In this document: positions 52,166-60,110 of the stretch, one piece after another
How positions within the stretch are numbered: position 1 is the first letter of the stretch
Layout of the letters: each line of letters begins with the position of its first letter
Assembly (NCBI RefSeq): GCF_009663685.2
Contig: NZ_RCOG02000006.1
Span: forward strand, 310,001 to 374,000
From: Cupriavidus sp. U2
GTDB taxonomy: Bacteria > Pseudomonadota > Gammaproteobacteria > Burkholderiales > Burkholderiaceae
Reading direction: 5' to 3'
DNA: 64,000 bases
Made by a program: the position numbers and the translations under genes
Notes under the pieces: generated by a model
The model's database searches: none
Told to the model about the DNA's origin: nothing
Seen by the model: the letters and a program-made list of their open reading frames with translations, nothing else

Positions 52166-52879
52166 ATGGACCAGGGACACCGCATCATCGTGCTCGACGA
52201 CGAGGCCGAGCTGCGCAACATGCTGCAGCGTTTTCTGACCGGCCATGGCTTTCAGGTGCGGGCCGTGGCCGATGGCAAGCAACTCAACCGCTACCTGCAG
52301 CGCGAGCCCTACGACCTGCTGGTGCTGGACCTGATGATGGAACCCGAGGACGGGCTTTCGATCTGCCGCCGGCTACGGGCCGAAGGCCAGACGCTGCCCA
52401 TCCTGATGCTGACGGCCAAGGGCGACCCGGCCGACCGCGTGGTCGGCCTGGATACCGGCGCCGACGACTACCTGGCCAAGCCGTTTCTGCCCGATGAACT
52501 GGTGGCGCGTATCCGCGCGCTGCTGCGGCGCCAGAAGATCGCCGCGGGCGACCCGACGGTGACCCGCCAGACCCTGAGCTTCGGGGAATTCCGCTTCGAT
52601 GTCGGCAAGCAGACGCTGACGCGCGGCGGGGCGCCCGTGGAAGTTCACTCGGCCCAGATGCTGTTGCTGCACGCGCTGGGGTCCTCGCCGAACCGCGCGG
52701 TCAGCCGCGAGAACCTGCTGGCGCGCGCCCGGGGCCGCGACCACGACGCGCTGGACCGCAGCATCGACGTGCAGATCCTGCGGCTGCGCCAGATCGTCGA
52801 GGAAGATCCGTCCCGGCCACGCTTCATCAAGACCGTCTGGGGCGTCGGCTACATGCTGGTGGCGGGCGTGGACGCATGA
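52166..52879 (+). CDS. OmpR-family response regulator
   Basis: A 237-residue response regulator. Receiver domain: D11/D12, the phospho-acceptor D55 in LVLDLMM, and K105 in LAKPF. C-terminal winged helix of OmpR/PhoB type: SAQMLLLHALGSSPNRAVSRENLLARARGRD and ending IKTVWGVGYMLV. Its stop overlaps the kinase start by 4 bp, so it forms a two-component pair with the next gene. Likely targets are the neighbouring envelope genes, but this is inference. Confidence 0.92.
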   Translation: MDQGHRIIVLDDEAELRNMLQRFLTGHGFQVRAVADGKQLNRYLQREPYDLLVLDLMMEPEDGLSICRRLRAEGQTLPILMLTAKGDPADRVVGLDTGADDYLAKPFLPDELVARIRALLRRQKIAAGDPTVTRQTLSFGEFRFDVGKQTLTRGGAPVEVHSAQMLLLHALGSSPNRAVSRENLLARARGRDHDALDRSIDVQILRLRQIVEEDPSRPRFIKTVWGVGYMLVAGVDA

Positions 52880-54186
52880 TGCGTCGCATGCTGCCGCGAT
52901 CGCTGCTGGCGCGCAACATCGTCCTGCTGGTGATCCTGGTCTTCCTGACGCAGGCCTGTTCGCTGTTCGTGCTGCTGCACTACGTGCAGCGTCCGCGCGT
53001 GGAGCGGGCCGCCGCCGTGTTTTCGCAATACGTCATGCTGATGGACCGCGCGCTCGGCACCATGCCCGCCGGCGAGGCCCACGCGGCCGTGGCGCGCATG
53101 GGCGGCCAGGCCGATCCGCCGCCCGACGATCCACCCGGCGCCGACACGGCCCACCCGTTCCGCACGTGGCAGCGCGACGTGTTCATGCGCGCGTTGCGGC
53201 GCGACCTGGCGCGTGACACCGATGTGCGCTGGCAGGGCGGCGGCGATGACGAAAAGCTGTGGATCCAGGTGCATGCCGCCGGATCGCCCACGTGGATTGC
53301 GCTGCCGATGACGGCCGACGCACAGGCCAGCGGCATCACGGCCGCCATTGCGCTGTCGGCGGCGCTCGCGCTGCTGGCGGCGTTGACCGGCTACCTGCTG
53401 CAGCGCCATCTCAACCGGCCGCTGCAGGACCTGGCGCAGGCAGCCAACCGCATCCATGCGGGCGAGATACCCGAGGCCTTGCCGACCAACGGCCCCACCG
53501 AAATCGCCGAGGTCAGCCGTGCCTTCAACGACATGACCGAGGCATTGCGCCAGGCCGAGAAGACGCGCGCGCTGATGCTGGCGGGCGTCTCGCACGACAT
53601 TCGCACGCCGCTGACCAAGCTGCGCCTGGCCATGGCGATGACGCTGCCGCGCGGCACGGACGACGCATTCGTGGCGTCGGTGGAAGGGTATCTCGATCAC
53701 ATCGACATGATCCTGCAGCAGTTCATGGACTACGCCGGCAGCGGCGAGAAAGAGACGCCGCAGCCAGGTGATCTCAATGCGCTGGTGCGCCAGCTGGCGG
53801 CCGATTTCGCAGGGCTGGGGCACGAATTCGAGCTCGACCTGGGGCCGCTACCCCCGGTGGTGTATCGGCCCACGAGCATGCTGCGCATGCTGATGAACCT
53901 GATGCAGAACGCGATCAAGTACGGCAAGACGGGCCTTTTGGTGCGCACCTGGCAGGACGGCCGGCAGGCCCATGTGGCGATCTGCGACCGCGGCACGGGC
54001 CTGGGCGCGGCGGATCTGGAGCTGTTGCGCGCACCGTTCAGCCGGGGCAGCAATACCCATGGCGAAGGCGGCACGGGCCTGGGGCTGGCCATCGTCGATC
54101 GCATCGCGCGGCTGCACGGCGGCGCGCTGTCATTCCGCGAGCGCGAAGGCGGTGGGCTGGAGGTTGTGGTGTCGCTGCCCGCGTGA
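52876..54186 (+). CDS. EnvZ-like sensor histidine kinase
   Basis: A 436-residue membrane kinase. Two helices (SLLARNIVLLVILVFLTQACSLFVLL, and ITAAIALSAALALLAALTGYLL) flank a periplasmic sensor of about 130 residues. HAMP follows (NRPLQDLAQAANRIHAGEIPEAL), then the HisKA dimerisation domain with H240 in AGVSHDIRTPLTKLR, and the ATPase domain with NAIKYGK, DRGTGLGA and GTGLGLAI. The periplasmic part is not obviously like EnvZ, so the signal is unknown. It is last in the two-gene unit. Confidence 0.92.
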   Translation: MMRRMLPRSLLARNIVLLVILVFLTQACSLFVLLHYVQRPRVERAAAVFSQYVMLMDRALGTMPAGEAHAAVARMGGQADPPPDDPPGADTAHPFRTWQRDVFMRALRRDLARDTDVRWQGGGDDEKLWIQVHAAGSPTWIALPMTADAQASGITAAIALSAALALLAALTGYLLQRHLNRPLQDLAQAANRIHAGEIPEALPTNGPTEIAEVSRAFNDMTEALRQAEKTRALMLAGVSHDIRTPLTKLRLAMAMTLPRGTDDAFVASVEGYLDHIDMILQQFMDYAGSGEKETPQPGDLNALVRQLAADFAGLGHEFELDLGPLPPVVYRPTSMLRMLMNLMQNAIKYGKTGLLVRTWQDGRQAHVAICDRGTGLGAADLELLRAPFSRGSNTHGEGGTGLGLAIVDRIARLHGGALSFREREGGGLEVVVSLPA

Positions 54187-54296
54187 CATGGGATGAAATA
54201 GTTATCGCCTGGCCTGTTGCGCGGCTTCGTCCAATACTGGGTCTGCCGGCGCCGATGTCCGGTGCCAACCAAAACTACCAGCAAGGACTCCTTATC

Positions 54297-55058
54297 ATGA
54301 CGACCACTTTCAAGACCCTCTCGCGCACCGCCAGGCAACTGACCATCGCCGCCGTGGCTGCGGCATCGATGATGATGGCTGGCGGCGCGTCGGCCACGAC
54401 GATGATCTCGGAAGCGTCGGTGCCGGCGTCGCTGTCGCACGTGCAGGCCGACGTGGTCTATGTGCGTGGCTTCGACGTGAGTGCCAGCCAGGTCAAGGTC
54501 GACAACACGATGATGCACCGGATCAAGGCGATGGCTTCTGGCGACGCCGGCGGCGGTGCCCAGGACCAGGCCGCGCTGGCCGCGCGCAATGCCACGGCCG
54601 ACGAGATCGTCCGCCAGCTTCAGGCCAAGGGGCTGCATGCCGTGCGTCTCGACGGCCCGGTGCCAGCCGATGCCAACGCCCTGATCGTGGAAGGCCGCTT
54701 CGACAGGATCGACGAAGGCAATCAGCGCCGTCGCACAATGATCGGTCTGGGCGCGGGCAAGAGCGATGTGTCGGCATCGGTCCAGGTGCTGTACCAGCCG
54801 GCACATGCCCAGCCGATTCCGCTGGCGCTGTTCGATACCAGCGCCGACAGCGGCCATATGCCCGGCGTGGCCGAGATGGCCGGCGTGGGCGCGGCGGCCA
54901 GCCACGTGGCCACGTCGGCGGCGGCCAGCGCCGGCTTGCACGGGGCGACCGAAGCCCGGCGCGACAGCGTTGCCGGCGAAGCGCAGCGCGTGGGCGATGC
55001 CGTGGTCAAGCAGGTGATGGCCGTGCTGGACCAGCCGGGCGGGGCCGCACGTATCTGA
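54297..55058 (+). CDS. DUF4410-type periplasmic protein
   Basis: A 253-residue protein with a signal peptide (ending ASAT) and a DUF4410-like body: VYVRGFDVSASQVKVD, then ADEIVRQLQAKGLHAVRL and EGRFDRIDEGNQRRRTMIGLGAGKSDVSASVQVLY. The family is described as periplasmic or lipoprotein, with unknown function. The C-terminal third is Ala-rich. A terminator lies 31 bp downstream. It is 110 bp after the kinase gene, so it may or may not be in that unit. Confidence 0.7.
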   Translation: MTTTFKTLSRTARQLTIAAVAAASMMMAGGASATTMISEASVPASLSHVQADVVYVRGFDVSASQVKVDNTMMHRIKAMASGDAGGGAQDQAALAARNATADEIVRQLQAKGLHAVRLDGPVPADANALIVEGRFDRIDEGNQRRRTMIGLGAGKSDVSASVQVLYQPAHAQPIPLALFDTSADSGHMPGVAEMAGVGAAASHVATSAAASAGLHGATEARRDSVAGEAQRVGDAVVKQVMAVLDQPGGAARI

Positions 55059-55089
55059 ATCGTCCGCTCTGAAACGGATCGAAACGGAA

Positions 55090-55117
55090 GACGCCCCCGT
55101 GGCGTCCTTTTCTTTTT
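55090..55117 (+). terminator. Intrinsic terminator after the DUF4410 gene
   Basis: GACGCC-CCCGT-GGCGTC forms a 6-bp stem, followed by TTTT, one C, and TTTTT. Confidence 0.7.
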
Positions 55118-55136
55118 CTGACGCCTCAGATACATT

Positions 55137-55163
55137 GGCATTTCCTGATTTGCCTGAAATGCC
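55137..55163. promoter_or_regulatory. Inverted repeat abutting the MarR start codon
   Basis: GGCATTTC and GAAATGCC form perfect 8-bp arms with an 11-bp spacer, and end at the base before the GTG start. This is a typical place for an autorepressor site of a MarR protein. Confidence 0.55.
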
Positions 55164-55604
55164 GTGAAACACTACACACGCGAAAACTTCCAGCTAACGC
55201 AAAGTGTCGGCTTTCACCTGAACCGGGCACGCAACAGCCTGCTCATGGAGATGGATGCCGCGCTGCGCCCGCTGGACATTACCGCCCAGCAGATGGGCAT
55301 CCTGCTGTCGCTGATGCGTGGGATGGCCAGCACGCCGCTGGAGGTCAGCCGGCTGCTGGGCATCGACACCGGCCTGATGACGCGCATGCTGGACAAGCTC
55401 GAAAACAAGGGCTTGCTCCAGCGCCAGCGCAGCGACGAGGACCGCCGCGTCATCCACCTGATCCTGACCGACAAGGGCAGGGACGTGGCGGCGCAACTGC
55501 CGCATATCGCGCCCGAAGTGCTCAATCATCGCCTGCGCAATTTCTCCGAGGCCGAATTTGGCGAGTTCATGCGCCTGCTGCAGAAGTTTGCCGACGGCAG
55601 CTGA
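55164..55604 (+). CDS. MarR-family transcriptional regulator
   Basis: A 146-residue MarR-type protein. Core: LDITAQQMGILLSLMRGMASTPLEVSRLLGIDTGLMTRMLDKLENKGLLQRQRSDEDRRVIHLILTDKG, with a DRR wing. The start is GTG at 55164; there is no strong ribosome site upstream, but earlier in-frame ATGs are absent. A palindrome abuts the start codon. The next gene, an MFS pump on the other strand, converges with only 15 bp between stops, so the target is not obvious beyond itself. Confidence 0.88.
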   Translation: MKHYTRENFQLTQSVGFHLNRARNSLLMEMDAALRPLDITAQQMGILLSLMRGMASTPLEVSRLLGIDTGLMTRMLDKLENKGLLQRQRSDEDRRVIHLILTDKGRDVAAQLPHIAPEVLNHRLRNFSEAEFGEFMRLLQKFADGS

Positions 55605-55619
55605 GGCCGCCGTCCGGAT

Positions 55620-56882
55620 TCATGCCTGGCCTCGCTCCGGGGCCGTCCGCCGCACGGTGAAGTCTGCCGCGAACGCGACGGCCATGGCCACGGCGCCGCA
55701 CGCGAAGATCAGCGTGTAGTTCTCGTGGGTATGCGAGAACAGCCACGCATAGCCGTAGCCGCCCAGTGCCTGGAACAGCGCGAACGATGCCGTGGCACGG
55801 CTCCACGCGGCGCGCTGCGCCGTGGGGTCATTCGGCAGCAGTTCCTGCACGCGGCCCAGCACCATCGGCACGATGCCAGGGGTGAAGGCGCCGAGTACGA
55901 TGGTGGCTGCCCACAGCGCCGCCGTGTGGTGCGACAGCGCCAGCAGGCTCACCGCCAGCCCCTGCAGCACCATGGCAATGCGGTAGCCGTTGCCGAAGCC
56001 CATCCGGCCGCCCAGCCAGCTGCTGACCACCGGACCCGCAATCGCGGCGATGCCGTACAGCACCCAGTATCCCGCACCGACAGAAGCGCCCTGGCCCAGC
56101 CCGCGCGCCACGTAATCCACCAGCAGCACCATCGCCGGCACGAGTCCCAGGGCATTGGCCGCGTACTGGATATAGATCACGCGCAATGCGCGACGATGCG
56201 ACGCCAGCGCGCCGTCGGCCGCATGGTGGCCGGCCGAGGTGGCCGCCGGCATGCCCGGCGGCGTGTCGGTGGCGGGCCAGCCCGTCCAGCTCAGCGCGGT
56301 CAGCAGCAGCGACACGGCGCCAAGGCCGAACCACGTGGTACGCAGGCCGAGCTTGAGCAGTTCCGGCACCAGCGTGCCCGATGCGGCGATGCCGATACCG
56401 AGCCCGAGGAAGATCATGCCGCTGACAAAGGCGCGCCGGGCCGGCGCGATATGCGGCAGGATGGCCGTGGCCACCAGCACCATGATGGCGCCGCCCGACA
56501 GGCCAGACAGGAAGCGCCAGACAAAGAACCAGCCAACCGACAGCGGAAACGCGCACGCAAAGAACGCTGTGGTGACGGCCACCATCAGCCAGCGCAGTGC
56601 ATGACGGTTGGACATCCGCGCGGCCAGCGGCCGCCCCAGCAGCGCGCCGGCCAGGTAGCCGGCAAAGTTGGCGGCGCCGAGCGTGACCGTATCGGCCGCG
56701 CTGAACCAGTGGGCCTGGATCAGCGCCGGAATCAGCGGCGTGTAGGCAAAGCGGGCCAGACCGATGGCCACGAGGCTGGCGGACAGGCCGGCAAATGCGG
56801 CATGGAGGGCGCGCGTGTCGAGCGATCGGCTGTCGGATGGGGCGCCCGGAACGGGAACGGCGGCGGGTGCATCTTGTGACAT
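55620..56882 (-). CDS. YbfB/YjiJ family MFS transporter
   Basis: A 420-residue major facilitator with 12 expected helices, of the YbfB group: SLVAIGLARFAYTPLIPALIQAHWF near the N-terminus and FLSGLSGGAIMVLVATAIL. A variable 27-residue cytoplasmic N-terminus precedes the first helix. The substrate is unknown. It lies 93 bp downstream of the TetR gene on the same strand, which suggests one unit under that regulator. Confidence 0.85.
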   Translation of the reverse strand: MSQDAPAAVPVPGAPSDSRSLDTRALHAAFAGLSASLVAIGLARFAYTPLIPALIQAHWFSAADTVTLGAANFAGYLAGALLGRPLAARMSNRHALRWLMVAVTTAFFACAFPLSVGWFFVWRFLSGLSGGAIMVLVATAILPHIAPARRAFVSGMIFLGLGIGIAASGTLVPELLKLGLRTTWFGLGAVSLLLTALSWTGWPATDTPPGMPAATSAGHHAADGALASHRRALRVIYIQYAANALGLVPAMVLLVDYVARGLGQGASVGAGYWVLYGIAAIAGPVVSSWLGGRMGFGNGYRIAMVLQGLAVSLLALSHHTAALWAATIVLGAFTPGIVPMVLGRVQELLPNDPTAQRAAWSRATASFALFQALGGYGYAWLFSHTHENYTLIFACGAVAMAVAFAADFTVRRTAPERGQA

Positions 56883-56975
56883 GGTTTTTCCTTCACGAAG
56901 GTCGGGGCGAACGTCTCCGCCACGCGGCGCCGGGCCGCGTGGGAGCGTGTCGAAAATCGGGGGAGTGGGGCGGTT

Positions 56976-57584
56976 CTAGGCCGGCGGGCCGTCTGCCGCC
57001 TGCAGGCCCAGCGACGCCAGTGCGGGGCGCACCGAGGCCTCCAGCAGCGCGCGTTCCGGCATGACGCGCGACAGCACGCGCATGCCGACCTGCAGCGACA
57101 GCAGCATGGCTGCGGCGTCGTCGGGGTCATGGACGTCCGCGATGGTGCCTTCTGCCTGCGCCGCGCGGATCACGCGCCCGAAGAACGCGCGCAGCAGCGA
57201 CAGTTCCAGCGCCACGGCGGCCTTCAGTTCGGGGTCTTCGTTCGAGGCCTCCAGCGCCGTGTTGATCAGCATGCAGCCACGGTGCGGCAGCTCGTTGGCG
57301 CCGCGTTCGACGCTTTCGGCAAAGAACTGCACCAGCGCCTGCGCCGGCGGATAGCTGGCCTCGATGCGGTCGATGCGTTCGCGCAGCGTGCGGTTCAGGT
57401 AGTCGTCCAGCGCCTGCATGAACAGTTGCCGCTTGTCGCCGAATGCGTTGTACAGGCTTGGCTGGGTCAGCCCCATGGCCTGGGTCAGCTCACGCGTGGA
57501 CGTGGCGTGATAGCCCTTGGCCCAGAACGTGGCCTGGGCTGCGGACAGCGCCGCGTCCGCATCGAATTGTCGGGGTCGTGCCAT
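56976..57584 (-). CDS. TetR-family transcriptional regulator
   Basis: A 202-residue TetR-type repressor. The helix-turn-helix is AQATFWAKGYHATSTRELTQAMGLTQPSLYNAFGDKRQLF. The start is MARPRQFDADAALSAAQ (57582-57584). A 14-bp inverted repeat lies just upstream of the start. Genes of this type often repress themselves and the efflux pump beside them, here the MFS gene. An ORF-like extension further upstream (MACAGSW...) is not credible because it crosses the operator and has no family match. Confidence 0.88.
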   Translation of the reverse strand: MARPRQFDADAALSAAQATFWAKGYHATSTRELTQAMGLTQPSLYNAFGDKRQLFMQALDDYLNRTLRERIDRIEASYPPAQALVQFFAESVERGANELPHRGCMLINTALEASNEDPELKAAVALELSLLRAFFGRVIRAAQAEGTIADVHDPDDAAAMLLSLQVGMRVLSRVMPERALLEASVRPALASLGLQAADGPPA

Positions 57585-57594
57585 GGAGGATCTC

Positions 57595-57651
57595 GTTTTG
57601 TATCGATCTGTATGAAACGTAGCGCTGATTATAGATCGATCGATACAAAAC
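57595..57651. promoter_or_regulatory. 14-bp inverted repeat upstream of the TetR gene
   Basis: GTTTTGTATCGATC (57595-57608) and GATCGATACAAAAC (57638-57651) are perfect arms with a 29-bp spacer, starting 10 bases before the start codon. This is a strong candidate for a TetR operator pair covering the promoter. The spacer includes AT-rich GATTATAGAT. Confidence 0.6.
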
Positions 57652-57780
57652 GCAAGTTCGTTCGGGCTCATCCCCTTCAGTATTCGTGAAGTGGTCGTCT
57701 TGGAATGTGACTTTGCGGCGCGGCCCCGCCATCCCTTATAGTCTGCGGGTACCGCCTGACCCATAAGGAGAGAAAAGTAC

Positions 57781-58593
57781 ATGATCAAGACCAACTGGAT
57801 GGCGGCGGGCGCTGCGGCGGCAATGCTGCTGGCGCCGGGCGTCCATGCGCAGTCCACTGCCCAACTACCCGCGCAGGCCACGGCACAGGCGCCCGATCTG
57901 CACGTGATGATTTCTGGCGGATTTACGGCCGCCTACCAGAAGCTGGCGCCGGGCTTCACGGCGCAGCACGGTGCCCGGCTAAAGACCGAGCACGGGCCGT
58001 CGATGGGCAAGTCGCCCGAGGCCATTCCGAACCGGCTGGCGCGCGGCGAGCATGCCGACGTGGTCATCATGGTGGGCTATGCGCTGGACGACCTGATCAA
58101 GAAGGGCATGGTCGATCCGCAGTCGCGCGTGGAACTGGCGGACTCTCGCATCGGCATGGTGGTGCGCCAGGGTGCGACCGTGCCCGATATCCGTACCGTG
58201 GACGCCTTGCGCCAGACACTGACGCAGGCGAAGTCGATCGCGTATTCGGACAGCGCAAGCGGAGTCTATGTGGAGCGCGAGCTGTTCACGAAGCTTGGGG
58301 TTCCGGCGCTGGCGGCCAAGGCAAAGAAGGTGGAAAAGATTCCGGTGGCGTCGACGGTGGCCAATGGCCAGTACGAGATCGGCTTCCAGCAGGTGGCCGA
58401 ACTGCTGCCCGTACCCGGTGTGACGTTTGTGGGCCGCATTCCCGAGGAAGTGCAGTCCGTCACGCGTTTCGCGGGCGGCGTGCCGGTCAAGGCAGAGCAC
58501 CCCGCCGAGGCGAAGGCCCTGCTGGAATTCCTGGCGGCGCCTGCCGCGCAGGCTGTGGTGAAGGAAACGGGTCTCGACTCCGTGCCTCACTGA
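57781..58593 (+). CDS. ModA-like periplasmic substrate-binding protein
   Basis: A 270-residue protein with a signal peptide (MLLAPGVHAQ). The body resembles molybdate/tungstate-binding ModA: HVMISGGFTAAYQKLAPGF, then a middle stretch with IAYSDSASGVYVERELFTKLGV, and a C-terminal ALLEFLAAPAAQAVVKETGL. Related proteins are seen as lone genes in Cupriavidus and Ralstonia. Whether it binds an oxyanion is not shown, and no ABC partner lies nearby. A strong terminator follows. The 196 bp upstream hold the TetR operator near the other gene. Confidence 0.8.
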   Translation: MIKTNWMAAGAAAAMLLAPGVHAQSTAQLPAQATAQAPDLHVMISGGFTAAYQKLAPGFTAQHGARLKTEHGPSMGKSPEAIPNRLARGEHADVVIMVGYALDDLIKKGMVDPQSRVELADSRIGMVVRQGATVPDIRTVDALRQTLTQAKSIAYSDSASGVYVERELFTKLGVPALAAKAKKVEKIPVASTVANGQYEIGFQQVAELLPVPGVTFVGRIPEEVQSVTRFAGGVPVKAEHPAEAKALLEFLAAPAAQAVVKETGLDSVPH

Positions 58594-58631
58594 ACGCGAC
58601 GCCGTTTTTCAAGGGCTGCAGTCATTGCCCG

Positions 58632-58656
58632 GGGCCGGCTAATGCCGGCCCTTTTT
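58632..58656 (+). terminator. Intrinsic terminator after the ModA-like gene
   Basis: GGGCCGGC-TAAT-GCCGGCCC is a perfect 8-bp stem with a 4-base loop, followed by TTTTT. Confidence 0.9.
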
Positions 58657-58890
58657 CATTGGCCGCCACATCATGCCGCATGGCGTGCACGCCGGCCCGC
58701 TTTGACGCTTGCATTAAGCAAATGTGATGCTGTGGGAATTGTCTTACGAATGTTTCAGCAGCGGCCTTCTGCTTCGACGGGGTGGCAAAACATAACCTGC
58801 AACTACAGCGGGGCCACAACGCAATCCAGCAGCTTGCAACGCGGAGATTGCCGGGCCCGATAAGTATCCACCTCGAGAAAGGAGCACGAC

Positions 58891-59466
58891 ATGATCGCAA
58901 AGAAGTGGCTGAGTGCAGCAGTATGTTCGTTGATGGTGGCCGCGCCGATGGGCATGGCCTATGCGCAGGCGGGTTCGAAGGCGGACTATGACGCCGCCGT
59001 GAAGCAGGCCGATGCCGACTACAAGACCGCCAAGAGCAAATGTGACGGGATGTCCGGCAATGCCAAGGACGTCTGCAAGGCCGAAGCCAAGCGCGACCAC
59101 GATGTGGCCAAGGCCAACGCCGAAGCCAAGCGCGACGGCACCGAGAAGGCGCACGCCAAGGCTTTGAAGACCAAGGCCGACCGCGACTATGACGTGGCCA
59201 AGGAAATGTGCGACGACAAGAAGGGCAACGACAAGGACGTGTGCGTGAAGGAAGCCAAGGCATCGCACGAACGCGCCCTGGGTGAAGCCAAGGTCGACAA
59301 GGCCGCCGCCACGGGTACCAGCACTGACGTTGCCGAGGCCCGCGCCGATGCCCGCAAGGACACGACCAACGCCGCCTACAAGGCCGACAAGGAAAAGTGC
59401 GACGCGATGTCCGGCGACGCCAAGGACAAGTGCCAGGCCAACGTGAAGGCCAAGTACGCCAAGTAA
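58891..59466 (+). CDS. Hypothetical exported charged-helix protein with C-x10-C repeats
   Basis: A 191-residue protein. The signal peptide ends at MAYAQ; the mature part is rich in Lys, Asp and Ala and is predicted helical. Three cysteine pairs share C-x10-C spacing: CDGMSGNAKDVC, CDDKKGNDKDVC and CDAMSGDAKDKC. Each sits in a repeat that contains a KADxDYxxAK-like stretch. Periplasmic cysteine pairs could form disulfide-stapled helical hairpins. Relatives are annotated only as hypothetical. The start has AAGGAG upstream. The CsbD gene follows. Confidence 0.7.
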   Translation: MIAKKWLSAAVCSLMVAAPMGMAYAQAGSKADYDAAVKQADADYKTAKSKCDGMSGNAKDVCKAEAKRDHDVAKANAEAKRDGTEKAHAKALKTKADRDYDVAKEMCDDKKGNDKDVCVKEAKASHERALGEAKVDKAAATGTSTDVAEARADARKDTTNAAYKADKEKCDAMSGDAKDKCQANVKAKYAK

Positions 59467-59569
59467 GACCAACGCAAGCCAGCCCGCTATGGGCAGACGC
59501 GCGAACCGGCACGTATGTGACGCCGCAACGCAATGATCCACAGTCCACTGACACACGAAGGAGCCAGAT

Positions 59570-59773
59570 ATGAACTGGGACCAGATCGAAGGCAAATGGG
59601 ATCAGGCCAAGGGCAAGATCAAGGAAAAGTGGGGCAAGCTGACCGACGACGACATCACCGTCATCAACGGCAAGCGTGACCAGCTGGCCGGCCGGATCCA
59701 GGAACGCTACGGCTATACGAAGGAACGGGCGGAAGAGGAAATGAAGGCCTGGGAGCGGGACGTTCGCTGGTAA
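59570..59773 (+). CDS. CsbD family stress protein
   Basis: A 67-residue protein: MNWDQIEGKWDQAKGKIKEKW, then GKLTDDDITVINGKRDQLAG and RIQERYGYTKERAEEEM. CsbD proteins are small, charged, and expressed under general stress in many bacteria; their biochemical role is unknown. GAAGGAG precedes the ATG. A terminator follows after 65 bp. It may be expressed with the C-x10-C gene 103 bp upstream. Confidence 0.92.
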   Translation: MNWDQIEGKWDQAKGKIKEKWGKLTDDDITVINGKRDQLAGRIQERYGYTKERAEEEMKAWERDVRW

Positions 59774-59837
59774 GCCAGCACGTCCCGGCCCACATGGCCG
59801 GACCACGCGTCATGCGCGGACACGTGTGACGATCAAC

Positions 59838-59866
59838 AGGCGGGGCCCTCGGGCTCCGCCTTTTTT
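59838..59866 (+). terminator. Intrinsic terminator after csbD
   Basis: AGGCGG...CCGCCT with a paired GGCCC/GGGCT core forms a hairpin of about 11 bp, followed by a T run. Confidence 0.85.
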
Positions 59867-60110
59867 CGTTGATCGGGCAACGGTTGCCTGCCGGGATTGT
59901 TACGGGCTTGTCGATGATTTGTAACAGTGTCAACCGACAATATTTCAACGCGTTACGGATTATTACGAGCCGGGCCGCCTTCCCCACGAACAAATCCAAC
60001 AAAGGCGGTCGGCCGCGTTGCGGCGGATACCGGCCGCGAATGCGAGGGTCGTCACTGCGTGATCAGGTCTCGAAGAAAGACCGGCATGCCAACCAGGGGA
60101 GCAGTTAGTC
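59867..60110. other. Gene-free region upstream of the VirK/DUF535 gene
   Basis: Together with the preceding csbD tail and terminator, this makes about 340 bp without a gene. The AT-rich stretch TTTGTAACAGTGTCAACCGA-CAATATTTCAACG near 59919-59952 is likely to hold the promoter for the following gene, but I could not place -35 and -10 boxes with confidence. An AGGGGAG lies at 60095-60101, next to the GTG start. Confidence 0.45.

Noticed and set aside
56976-57881. Longer TetR protein starting at 57881.
   Set aside because: It would read through the inverted repeat and promoter, and relatives start at MARPRQF.
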